A stretch of 64,000 nucleotides of DNA. Source: Parapedobacter sp035556095. Lineage in GTDB: Bacteria > Bacteroidota > Bacteroidia > Sphingobacteriales > Sphingobacteriaceae. This document shows, in pieces, positions 9,305 to 16,813 of this stretch. The DNA lies in contig NZ_DATMFT010000005.1 of the NCBI RefSeq assembly GCF_035556095.1, forward strand, positions 62,001 to 126,000. The letters run 5' to 3'. Below the pieces are notes generated by a model that worked only from the letters and a program-made list of their open reading frames with translations, searched no databases and was not told where the DNA came from. The translations under genes and the position numbers were made by a program. Within the stretch, counting starts at the first letter, position 1. Every line of letters begins with the position of its first letter.

Positions 9305-10036
9305 TTATTCCTCTAACCTGTCCCATATCTCATAAATCGGATTCCCGGTGGAACTCAATCCGCTGTGGTGCCAGGATCCATTCTTGATTTCGCCATCGAA
9401 GGAAAGCGAAGCGCCGACACGGTCGTTATCGCGTGAGAAAAACTCGATATTTTCCGTGTACTTTCCATTTTCAAAGGTGTACGAGCCACCTCCGGTACCG
9501 GAAAACTCGCCGGTTTTGATGTTAATGGCTACCCACTGGAAGCGAGTGCCGCTTAATATTTTCAGGGTCCTTCGATCCTGGAGTGTTATCTGGCCAATGT
9601 CGTCACCTTGTTTCCGGCCGGTGATGCGCCATACACCCGCCATTGCACCTTCATTGGCATCTATTCGTTTCCACGATGCGTTGCTGCCCGATAGGTTGGC
9701 TGTCAGCGCCCCGTTAGCAACATTGATGTCGAAGGAACTGTTCGTGCCCACCCATGTGTCGTTAGACCGGTCATCTGCCGCCTTTTCCGTATCGTATTGC
9801 CACGTTACCGTCAATTTACCGTTTTCTGCCGTATATGTACCGCCTCTTGTAGAAATGAACTTTTTATTCTTCAAGTCAAATACGCTGTGCGACAAGTAAC
9901 CATCTACAAAAACCGCTGTTTGTTGGATGTCTCCCTGCTGGAAGCGCCATGCCCCAGCCAAGGCATCTGATTGCTGTGCTTTGCTGATCAGGCCAGTCGA
10001 GCCCGCGATAAGTAGGGAAATGATGATATGTTTCAT
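9305..10036 (-). CDS. Secreted beta-rich protein of two tandem repeats, function unknown
   Basis: 243 residues with a Sec signal peptide (MKHIIISLLIAGSTGLISKA, cleavage near 20). The mature part is two related halves of about 100 residues: each begins with AGAWR or AGVWR and contains a GGTYTAENGKLT or GGSYTFENGKYT segment. This looks like a duplicated lipocalin-like or beta-sandwich unit, but no catalytic motif is visible. Similar proteins occur in Sphingobacteriia as putative membrane or secreted proteins. It lies just upstream of ligA; no functional link is evident. Confidence 0.75.
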   Translation of the reverse strand: MKHIIISLLIAGSTGLISKAQQSDALAGAWRFQQGDIQQTAVFVDGYLSHSVFDLKNKKFISTRGGTYTAENGKLTVTWQYDTEKAADDRSNDTWVGTNSSFDINVANGALTANLSGSNASWKRIDANEGAMAGVWRITGRKQGDDIGQITLQDRRTLKILSGTRFQWVAINIKTGEFSGTGGGSYTFENGKYTENIEFFSRDNDRVGASLSFDGEIKNGSWHHSGLSSTGNPIYEIWDRLEE

Positions 10037-10123
10037 GTTTCACTATTTTGGTTTACAATGTATTTGCTTTAACACCCTAAGGTAACAACTATTGTTTCAA
10101 AAAGTTGATGTGTAGCCGGTATT

Positions 10124-11158
10124 TTACAGAAACCACCTTGGGTCGAGCTTGCTGAACGTCGTTTTCCCGTAGACATAAAACGCCCAAATGAAACTACCAC
10201 GATAAAAACCATGCAGTTTGACCGTTCCACCATTCCGGCTCCGTTTTCTGGCAGTCTTGAATACGTCGAGGAAAAATCGTTGATGGGCGCGACTGATTGC
10301 CCACGCATCGCGGAACTTGCCCAAGACTAAAAAGTGTATGAGGGCCGCCAAGTCAAACCACATGCGGGCAAAAATCACCCACCACGCACGTAAGAACGGT
10401 AGGTTCTTTTGCAACATAACCAAGTTGTTGCGGAAATTGAGGTATGTTTTCCGCGGATTGCTAGTTGCTAATGTGCCTCCGCCCACATGGTAAACCACTG
10501 ATTGGGGGCAGTACCCAATGCGGTAACCGGCCCGTTGTAAGCGCCAGCAAAGGTCTACTTCCTCCATGTGTGCAAAGAAGTCTGCGTCGAATCCACCAGA
10601 CAGTTCCCAATGCCGTTTTTTTATGAAAAATGCGGCGCCGCTGGCCCAGAAAATATCGGAAGGCTCGTCATATTGACCACGGTCTTTTTCCAAGACGTGC
10701 AACATACGGCCCCGGCAAAAAGGAAAGCCGTAACTATCGATGAATCCGCCCGCTGCGCCGGCATATTCAAAGTAATCACGTTGGTAGTTTGAACAAATTT
10801 TCGGTTGGGCTACGGCCATGTCGGGATTGTTTTCCAGCAATTCGATTACCGGCGCTATCCAATCGGGCGGCACCTCCACATCTGAGTTAAGCAATACGAA
10901 GTAGTCAGCTTCCACGGCCTTCAACACTTCGTTGTACCCGCCGGCGAATCCGAGGTTACGGTCGTTTTGTACAACACGGATAGCAGGGTAGACGGTGCGT
11001 ACGAATTCAACCGAGTCGTCGGTAGAACCGTTATCGCCGATAACAAATTCGATGTTTGGATAGTCACTATTATACACCGATGGTAGGAATTTTTCGAGGA
11101 AAAACCTACCGTTCCAGTTCAAAATGACTACGGCTACTTTCGGGTAATGGTTCATCAT
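10124..11158 (-). CDS. Family 2 glycosyltransferase coupled to an acyltransferase
   Basis: 344 residues. Motifs: VAVVILNWNGRFFLEKFLP, IGDNGSTDDSV, NLGFAGGYNEVL, LLNSDVEVP (metal site), and HMEEVDLCWRLQRAGYRIGYCP (catalytic acid region); a hydrophobic segment follows near 260-290. The longest frame starts at 11197, inside the upstream acyltransferase. I prefer the ATG at 11158, whose ATGA overlaps the TGA stop of the upstream gene and implies translational coupling; MNHYPKVAVV then sits right at the fold start. Context suggests envelope glycolipid or glycan assembly, but the acceptor is not known. Confidence 0.9.
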   Translation of the reverse strand: MMNHYPKVAVVILNWNGRFFLEKFLPSVYNSDYPNIEFVIGDNGSTDDSVEFVRTVYPAIRVVQNDRNLGFAGGYNEVLKAVEADYFVLLNSDVEVPPDWIAPVIELLENNPDMAVAQPKICSNYQRDYFEYAGAAGGFIDSYGFPFCRGRMLHVLEKDRGQYDEPSDIFWASGAAFFIKKRHWELSGGFDADFFAHMEEVDLCWRLQRAGYRIGYCPQSVVYHVGGGTLATSNPRKTYLNFRNNLVMLQKNLPFLRAWWVIFARMWFDLAALIHFLVLGKFRDAWAISRAHQRFFLDVFKTARKRSRNGGTVKLHGFYRGSFIWAFYVYGKTTFSKLDPRWFL

Positions 11159-12027
11159 GTGGCTTTGGTTTTCCAACGGCGGTGCGACCATAACCACAGC
11201 TCCGGCTTGCGGCGAATGATGTCTTCCGTGAATTTATTATGGATATCGGTGATCCCATGCACTGGGACAGTGGCAGGCTCTTCGACCAATGTAGTGAACT
11301 TGCAGCAATAGTGCCCCCTTTTTACGCGGTCAATATGACAAAAAACTACGGGGAATCCAGTTGCCCTTGCAATCTTTTCGACGCCTGTGTACACGGGGGT
11401 TTTCTGATTTAGAAAGTTGATAAAATAGTGTGAATCACTACGTCCGGGGGTCTGGTCGGCAACAAATACGCTGATATGGGGCTGATGCCTGTATGCGATA
11501 ATTTTCCTTAAGGTCAGCTTCATGGGCACCATAATGGCACCAAAGCGACTCCTGATGCCGTTGTAGACCGTGTCGAAGCTTTTGTTGTTCAGTGGTTTGT
11601 AAATAATCAGCGCCGGATGCTCAGTGAATAAGCTTATACGGTGTATACCCAGTTCCCAATTTCCATAATGCGCGGTAACAGCAATGACACCTTTGCCCGC
11701 CCGAAAATGACGTTCCAATTCCTCAGTTTGATACATCATCATCCGTTTTTCCACTTGGTCCGCCGAAATGCTGCGCATCTTAATGGCTTCCACCAATAGG
11801 TCGGGGAGAAAGCGGTAAAACCTTCGTGCAATCTGTCGCCGCTCATCCTCGCTTTTCTCAGGGAATGCATTCCGAAGGTTCTTGAAAACCACAGCTTTCC
11901 GGTATCCGATGATGTGGTATAGTAATACATAACCCAAATCAGATAAAGCATAGAGCACCCGGAATGGCAGCAGGGAAAGCAGGTAAATAAAGAAGGACAA
12001 GATGGAAACGTTTCGCATGTTGGCCAT
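11155..12027 (-). CDS. LpxL/HtrB-family lysophospholipid acyltransferase
   Basis: 290 residues with an N-terminal hydrophobic anchor (about 8-30). It carries the acyltransferase HX4E signature in VTAHYGNWELG near 118-123, an IIYKPLNNKSFD segment, VFVADQTPGRSDSHYFINFLN and the VYTGVEKIARATGFPVV segment typical of the lipid A biosynthesis acyltransferase family. It probably transfers a secondary acyl chain onto lipid A or an aminolipid at the inner membrane. The start at 12027 lies 18 nt after a strong promoter (12046-12076). It is the first gene of a two-gene operon with the glycosyltransferase. Confidence 0.92.
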   Translation of the reverse strand: MANMRNVSILSFFIYLLSLLPFRVLYALSDLGYVLLYHIIGYRKAVVFKNLRNAFPEKSEDERRQIARRFYRFLPDLLVEAIKMRSISADQVEKRMMMYQTEELERHFRAGKGVIAVTAHYGNWELGIHRISLFTEHPALIIYKPLNNKSFDTVYNGIRSRFGAIMVPMKLTLRKIIAYRHQPHISVFVADQTPGRSDSHYFINFLNQKTPVYTGVEKIARATGFPVVFCHIDRVKRGHYCCKFTTLVEEPATVPVHGITDIHNKFTEDIIRRKPELWLWSHRRWKTKAT

Positions 12028-12045
12028 TTATGGTGCACGAAGCCG

Positions 12046-12076
12046 CAAACTTAGATAAAGTTACGTTTATATGCAA
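12046..12076 (-). promoter_or_regulatory. Promoter for the acyltransferase-glycosyltransferase operon
   Basis: On the minus strand TTG (12076-12074), a 20-nt spacer starting CATATAAA, and TAAGTTTG (12053-12046): the Bacteroidota -33/-7 promoter with ideal spacing. Confidence 0.8.
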
Positions 12077-12201
12077 TAAGATTAATAGCTTGTGTAACCT
12101 GAGGTTTTCGGCCTCCACGCAGCTACTGCACGTTATTTAAAAGCGGAATCTGCCAGATCGGTATCAAGCAGAAGAAAGACAATCGCGTCAAAAATCATGG
12201 T

Positions 12202-12232
12202 TTGTATTTCGAAGCAACTTTATCTAAGTTTA
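12202..12232 (+). promoter_or_regulatory. Promoter for the WbqC-like gene
   Basis: TTG at 12202-12204, 20-nt spacer, TAAGTTTA at 12225-12232. The core is nearly the same as the esterase promoter at 55699-55728. The leader to the ATG at 12262 is about 25 nt. Confidence 0.8.
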
Positions 12233-12261
12233 CAGCACAAAACTTCTATTTTTTGCGATAC

Positions 12262-12873
12262 ATGGACGATACCCTTATTTTACCCATTTGTTATTTGCCT
12301 CCGGTTTCCTATTTCAGTGTGCTAAATGGCTCCTCGGGAACTATACAACTTGAACGGCATGAGCACTATCCGAAACAAACTTATCGGAACCGCACATCCA
12401 TTTATTCTGCCAACGGTAAGCTCGACCTGATCATACCGATACAACATGGTAGTAAAAACCGTACAGCCATGAAAGAGGTCCGGATCAGCTATGGGGGTGA
12501 TTGGCAGCGCCTGCATTGGACAAGCATACAGACTGCTTATCGAAGTTCAGCTTATTTCGAATATTATGAAGATGATTTTGCCCCGTTTTATCAGCGCCGA
12601 TTTGAGTGGTTGTTTGACTTCAATGAAGCCCAACTGGCTTTGGTGCTCCGATTGCTCAAGATAGCGAAGGAGGTAGGCCATACGCTGGATTATCGTGATG
12701 ATTATCCGTCAGGCACGGATTTCAGACAGCTTCTCCACCCGAAAAGGAACTCGCCGTTAACCCATTGTAAAATGTACCATCAGGTGTTTGCGTCCAAGCA
12801 TGGCTTCATCGCGGACTTGAGTATTGTCGATTTGCTTTTCAACCACGGGCCGCAAAGTAGGGGGTATCTCTGA
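12262..12873 (+). CDS. WbqC-like family protein
   Basis: 203 residues from the ATG at 12262; the open frame reaches back to 12202, but only by a TTG that is part of the promoter. The sequence starts with PICYLPPVSYFSVL and contains a basic region QTYRNRTSIYSANG, the LIIPIQHG strand and the helical YFEYYEDDFAPFY segment, which are the hallmarks of the WbqC family. WbqC members are linked to O-antigen or polysaccharide gene clusters and are proposed to act in amino-sugar modification; the biochemical role is not settled. In Bacteroidota the gene is often a stand-alone housekeeping-like gene. Confidence 0.8.
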   Translation: MDDTLILPICYLPPVSYFSVLNGSSGTIQLERHEHYPKQTYRNRTSIYSANGKLDLIIPIQHGSKNRTAMKEVRISYGGDWQRLHWTSIQTAYRSSAYFEYYEDDFAPFYQRRFEWLFDFNEAQLALVLRLLKIAKEVGHTLDYRDDYPSGTDFRQLLHPKRNSPLTHCKMYHQVFASKHGFIADLSIVDLLFNHGPQSRGYL

Positions 12874-12929
12874 ACATGGAAAACCTTTTGCTGCAGCTCC
12901 TGTTTTAGTGTCAGGTTTAACTAAAAACG

Positions 12930-13580
12930 ATGCGGAAACAATATTTGCTTTTTTTATCTATTTGGTTCATCGGCAATGCCATGGCTCAATCAGAAATGGA
13001 CTCGATACACCACCGTAAAGTATTTGTAACTAGCGGGATGGGGTGGGGGTTTGCGCTGGGCGAAACCAGCGATTTGTTGCAAGCTAAATTTTCCAATAGC
13101 CTCGGTTTGGATATCTCGTTGGCCGATAGGTGTTATTTTGTATATCCTTCTATCGATTTCCTGACATTTCGTTACAATCAGCAAGTGCACGACCCCGATT
13201 ATCCATATGATTTGGATCGCGGCCGCAGTAACTTCTATATCCTAAACCTAGCTGGGGGCATCCGCAAACAGTTGGATAAGCTTAATATATATGCTTTTGG
13301 CGGACCGGGTGTCGGCGTTGTTGTAGAGCCACGGGCAGCCGTTTCAGCGGCTGCCAGCAAAGTGACTATTGAGACGTCAGTACACATAACGCCCACGCTA
13401 CGTGGTGGCGTGGGCGCTGACTATAAAATCGGTGGCTTTTTCCTGTTTGTCGAAATGGGCTGGCTGCACAATTTCCGGCATATCCAGCAACGGCCAGTCA
13501 ACGTATTGTCTACCTATGGCGGATTGAAAACAGATGTAACCAAACTGAAGGACAATGTGGCGCGAGTGATGGGATTATAG
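12930..13580 (+). CDS. Outer membrane beta-barrel protein, porin-like
   Basis: 216 residues with a signal peptide (MRKQYLLFLSIWFIGNAMA, then QSE). The mature part has alternating hydrophobic strands and glycine-rich turns (GMGWGFALGET, AFGGPGVGVVVE, LRGGVGADYKIGGFFLFVEMGW), as expected of an 8-strand outer membrane barrel or PorT-type protein. No catalytic residues stand out. It follows the WbqC-like gene by 56 bp and ends 3 bp from a convergent lipoprotein gene. Confidence 0.7.
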   Translation: MRKQYLLFLSIWFIGNAMAQSEMDSIHHRKVFVTSGMGWGFALGETSDLLQAKFSNSLGLDISLADRCYFVYPSIDFLTFRYNQQVHDPDYPYDLDRGRSNFYILNLAGGIRKQLDKLNIYAFGGPGVGVVVEPRAAVSAAASKVTIETSVHITPTLRGGVGADYKIGGFFLFVEMGWLHNFRHIQQRPVNVLSTYGGLKTDVTKLKDNVARVMGL

Positions 13581-13583
13581 TGA

Positions 13584-14231
13584 TTATTTTGCGGAAACAG
13601 TCAACTCCACCACTTCTACATCAATCGAGTTAAAGAGCTTGTGTGAGGATTTTAACTCCTTCTCGGGTTTTATTTCGTCCAATGTCCGGACATCAACGCC
13701 CCGTTGTTTCACAATATCCAGCTTACCGCCAATACATGGGTAGTTGGTTTCGATATCGCCACCACCGAAACCGAGGATGTTCGCAAACCCGTCCACGCTG
13801 TTATAAAAGTTAGTCATTGTTACGGGCATGAAATTATTAAGCTCTTTTACTTCATTCAATGTAGATCCCACACGTAAGCCCTCGGCGGTTTGGTAGGGAC
13901 CGAAGTTATTCGCTATGGCAATTTTGGTTATGGTGGTGTAAGGCTCCTTGGTTTCCGCCCAATAAACGGTGATTTCTTCTGCCTCGTTGGGGAATACCTT
14001 GGTAATGTGCACCGTTCGACCTTCCACCTCTGCCGTTCCATTTTCCAGGTTGTCTGCGCCGATAGCACTGTCGAGTGCAGCATGGGAATAAGCTAGTTTC
14101 ACTGGTCCAATGCCTTCGCACGAAATTGCGTTGGGGTCAATTTGGGGTACTTCAGCTTCTTCTTTTTTTTGGGTCTGTTGGCAGGCCGTAGCAATTAAAG
14201 CGACCAATGTAATGCTTAATAGTTTATTCAT
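13584..14231 (-). CDS. Lipoprotein of unknown function
   Basis: 215 residues. A type II signal peptide (LITLVALIATAC type; MNKLLSITLVALIATAC) places the lipidated cysteine at 17, followed by a charged QQTQKKEEAE linker. The rest has a repeated pattern of beta strands with conserved-looking glycines (GLRVGSTLNEVKEL, GFANILGFGGGDIE) but no motif I recognise. It probably sits on the outer membrane facing the periplasm. The 81-bp gap to the upstream NlpC/P60 gene shows no clear promoter. Confidence 0.7.
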   Translation of the reverse strand: MNKLLSITLVALIATACQQTQKKEEAEVPQIDPNAISCEGIGPVKLAYSHAALDSAIGADNLENGTAEVEGRTVHITKVFPNEAEEITVYWAETKEPYTTITKIAIANNFGPYQTAEGLRVGSTLNEVKELNNFMPVTMTNFYNSVDGFANILGFGGGDIETNYPCIGGKLDIVKQRGVDVRTLDEIKPEKELKSSHKLFNSIDVEVVELTVSAK

Positions 14232-14312
14232 GATTTCGTAGTTAATGTTTACTTGCGTTGGCTAAACTAATGAAAGCGTCGAAGCTTTCAAAATGGAATG
14301 ACCCTAGTTTTC

Positions 14313-14939
14313 TTATTGAAGGGTTCCGGCTCTGGTGAAATATTTATAATACCACGGATCACGAAGGTCGCTGATGATTACACCCTTGCTAGTAGATACA
14401 TGCACAAATTTGTTGTTGTGTAGGTAAATACCCACATGGTCAATGGTTCTTCGGCCGAATGAGAAGAAAACGAGATCGCCCTCCCGTAACTGCCGTTCAT
14501 ACTTCCGTTTGACGTGTTCAGCCATATCCCTCGATGCCCTCGGTACATCCTTGTCATACACCGTTCGCATCACTAAGCCCACAAAAGCCGAACAGTCCAA
14601 CCCGCGCTGGTCGGTTCCACCCGTACGATGCGGTACTCCCATCCAATTGTCGATAAAGCCATATAACTCCGGGCGTTGCAATTCGTTGGAAGGTACGCCA
14701 ATTACCTTTGCATAGCTTTCGAGCAGCTGTTTCCCCGCGCGTACATCTTTTGGTGCCGACGATGCATCCGTAAGGATCGATCCCTTTGCATGTTTGCGCG
14801 GCATGGACGTCACGGTTTTGTCGGGTGGCAATGCGTTTTTCCGGGTGAGGCACCCACTGAGGGAGAGTGCTGCTGCCAATAGACAGCATATGAGACGAGT
14901 ACTGCTATTTCGATTTCGCCCAATTCGGTGACCACTCAT
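14313..14939 (-). CDS. NlpC/P60 peptidoglycan hydrolase lipoprotein
   Basis: 208 residues. A lipobox (LSLSGC, Cys about 30) anchors it to the membrane. The C-terminal half is an NlpC/P60 cysteine peptidase domain: catalytic Cys in RGLDCSAFVGLVMR, His in TIDHVGIYL, and the third polar residue in KFVHVSTSKG. Such enzymes cut the stem peptide of peptidoglycan, usually between D-Glu and the diamino acid, and function in cell-wall turnover. The N-terminal linker of about 60 residues is low complexity. It is close in size and layout to Spr/NlpC proteins. Confidence 0.92.
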   Translation of the reverse strand: MSGHRIGRNRNSSTRLICCLLAAALSLSGCLTRKNALPPDKTVTSMPRKHAKGSILTDASSAPKDVRAGKQLLESYAKVIGVPSNELQRPELYGFIDNWMGVPHRTGGTDQRGLDCSAFVGLVMRTVYDKDVPRASRDMAEHVKRKYERQLREGDLVFFSFGRRTIDHVGIYLHNNKFVHVSTSKGVIISDLRDPWYYKYFTRAGTLQ

Positions 14940-15036
14940 TGAAATTCCTGTTGCATATTAAGGATTTGCTAATGTACATATTTTGAGGGATTGGTCAATA
15001 CATGAAATCGACCGGATGTCTGACTGACTTCCACTA

Positions 15037-15066
15037 TTGACTAATCGCGGAATTTGCCTAAGTTTG
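15037..15066 (+). promoter_or_regulatory. engB promoter, probably giving a leaderless mRNA
   Basis: TTG (15037-15039), 19-nt spacer, TAAGTTTG (15059-15066). The ATG of engB begins at 15071, only 4 nt after the -7 box, so transcription should start at or inside the first codons. Confidence 0.75.
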
Positions 15067-15070
15067 CACC

Positions 15071-15691
15071 ATGGTGGTAAAAACAGCGATATTTGTGTGC
15101 AGCAATACCCGTGTGGATCAGTTACCACCGGCGGATCTGCCGGAATACGCATTTATCGGCCGCTCTAATGTGGGCAAGTCGTCACTTATCAACGCACTTA
15201 CGGGTAACCGCCAGTTGGCTAAGACCTCGCAGACGCCGGGAAAAACCCAGCTAATCAATCATTTTCTAATAAATGATGCCTGGTATTTGGTGGATTTGCC
15301 GGGTTATGGTTTTGCCAAAACCTCTAAAACCAACCGTGTCGCTTGGGAAAAGTTCATCCGGCGATACCTTGCGGTGCGCGAAAACCTGCAATGTGTTTTT
15401 GTACTGATTGATAGTCGCCACGAGCCGCAAAAGAATGATCTGGAGTTTTGCCGCTGGCTTGGCGAAAATGGGATCCCATTTCTGTTGGTTTTTACCAAGG
15501 CCGACAAACTCTCGCTCGGCAAGGCTAACGCAAATGTGGAACGATTCCACCGCGCGCTGCTCCAATGGTTTGAGGAAACGCCCCCTCATTTCCTTACTTC
15601 TTCAGCGAATCGTACGGGATGTGAGGAAATCTTGACTGCCATCGATGAAATCAACGCAAATTTTCAACCGCTTGATGCACCAGACCGTTGA
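15071..15691 (+). CDS. engB: Ribosome biogenesis GTPase EngB (YsxC/YihA)
   Basis: 206-residue small GTPase needed for late assembly of the large ribosomal subunit. All G motifs are present: G1 GRSNVGKSS, G2 SQTPGKTQ, G3 DLPGYG, G4 TKADK, and G5-like SSANRTG. The start is well supported because family members begin only about 20 residues before ADLPEYAFIGRSNVGKS. A promoter ends 4 nt before the ATG. Confidence 0.96.
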   Translation: MVVKTAIFVCSNTRVDQLPPADLPEYAFIGRSNVGKSSLINALTGNRQLAKTSQTPGKTQLINHFLINDAWYLVDLPGYGFAKTSKTNRVAWEKFIRRYLAVRENLQCVFVLIDSRHEPQKNDLEFCRWLGENGIPFLLVFTKADKLSLGKANANVERFHRALLQWFEETPPHFLTSSANRTGCEEILTAIDEINANFQPLDAPDR

Positions 15692-15797
15692 ACGCACCTT
15701 ATAAAGTACGTATGAAACCATCATGATTTATTCAGTCACATAGGGGAATGAATAAATCTGATAGCTTCATCACGATTAAAAAACAAATTATACACAG

Positions 15798-16646
15798 ATG
15801 AAAAAATACTTTTCACTTGTCCTTTTTGCCCATAGTATTTTTGCCCTTCCTTTTGCTGTCATCGGTTTTTTTCTTGCTATCCACACCACGCCCGCCGATT
15901 TCAATTGGTTAAAGTTGTTGTTAATGCTGGCCTGTATGGTGTTTGCTCGCAATGCGGCTATGGCTTTTAATCGCTATCTGGACCGCGACATCGATGCGGC
16001 TAATCCCCGCACGGCCATGCGCGACATCCCGGCAGGCCGAATCACGGCCGGCCAAGCATTGGGTTTTACTTTGGTTAACGTTGTATTGTTCATGACGGCC
16101 ACGTGGTTTATCAACCCGATTTGCTTCTATTTATCCCCCGTGGCGTTGGCCGTCGTGTTGGGCTACAGCTATACGAAGCGTTTTACGCCGCTTTGCCACC
16201 TCATACTGGGGTTGGGGCTGGGGCTCGCACCCCTTGGTGCTTATTTGGTGGTTACCGGTATGTTTCATATCGTGCCCATATTTTATGCATGTGCAGTTTT
16301 GTTTTGGGTGGCCGGGTTCGATATCATCTATGCACTGCAAGACGAATCGTTCGACCGAACTCACCGCCTCAATTCCATCCCGGTTTGGCTCGGTAAACGC
16401 ACTGCGCTGCGCGTTTCGAGTGTGTTCCATGTATTGTCAGCCGTTTTTGTAATCTTGCCGATGTACGTTATTTCACTGAGTTGGTTTTACATTGCTGGTG
16501 TAGTTTTTTACTGTGGATTGCTTGTTTACCAGCACTGGATTGTCAGCCCGACGGACCTGAGTAGAGTAGACCGCGCGTTCATGACGACCAACGGTATGGC
16601 ATCTGTCGTGTTTGCCTGCTTTTTCCTTCTGGACATATTTTTTTGA
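15798..16646 (+). CDS. UbiA-family polyprenyltransferase (menaquinone pathway)
   Basis: 282 residues with about eight membrane segments. The two Asp-rich prenyl-diphosphate/Mg sites are clear: NRYLDRDID (about 55-63) and ALQDESFDRTHR (about 178-190). It transfers an isoprenoid tail to an aromatic acid in the inner membrane. Bacteroidota respire with menaquinone, so the substrate is probably not 4-hydroxybenzoate for ubiquinone; this form (often called UbiA-other or MqnP) is linked to the futalosine menaquinone route. Which route this organism uses cannot be seen here. Confidence 0.88.
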   Translation: MKKYFSLVLFAHSIFALPFAVIGFFLAIHTTPADFNWLKLLLMLACMVFARNAAMAFNRYLDRDIDAANPRTAMRDIPAGRITAGQALGFTLVNVVLFMTATWFINPICFYLSPVALAVVLGYSYTKRFTPLCHLILGLGLGLAPLGAYLVVTGMFHIVPIFYACAVLFWVAGFDIIYALQDESFDRTHRLNSIPVWLGKRTALRVSSVFHVLSAVFVILPMYVISLSWFYIAGVVFYCGLLVYQHWIVSPTDLSRVDRAFMTTNGMASVVFACFFLLDIFF

Positions 16647-16691
16647 TTGCTTTCCCCGAAATATATCTCATTTATTCCTGTTTATTATTTT

Positions 16692-16713
16692 CGTTATGCG
16701 TCTCTGCATAACG
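16692..16713. repeat. Small perfect inverted repeat upstream of topA
   Basis: CGTTATGC and GCATAACG (8 bp, 6-nt loop) between the prenyltransferase and the topA promoter. There is no T-run after it on the plus strand, so it is not a typical terminator; it might be a protein-binding site. Confidence 0.35.
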
Positions 16714-16764
16714 CTTATGAAGCGTATTCGCGTGAAGAATTTGCGCTACATGCAACCCAATTTA

Positions 16765-16794
16765 TTGCATATAAAACAAATTTATCTAAGTTTG
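16765..16794 (+). promoter_or_regulatory. topA promoter
   Basis: TTG (16765-16767), 19-nt spacer beginning CATATAAA, TAAGTTTG (16787-16794), 19 nt before the topA ATG. Confidence 0.8.
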
Positions 16795-16813
16795 CAGAAA
16801 TCCAAAAAAATCA

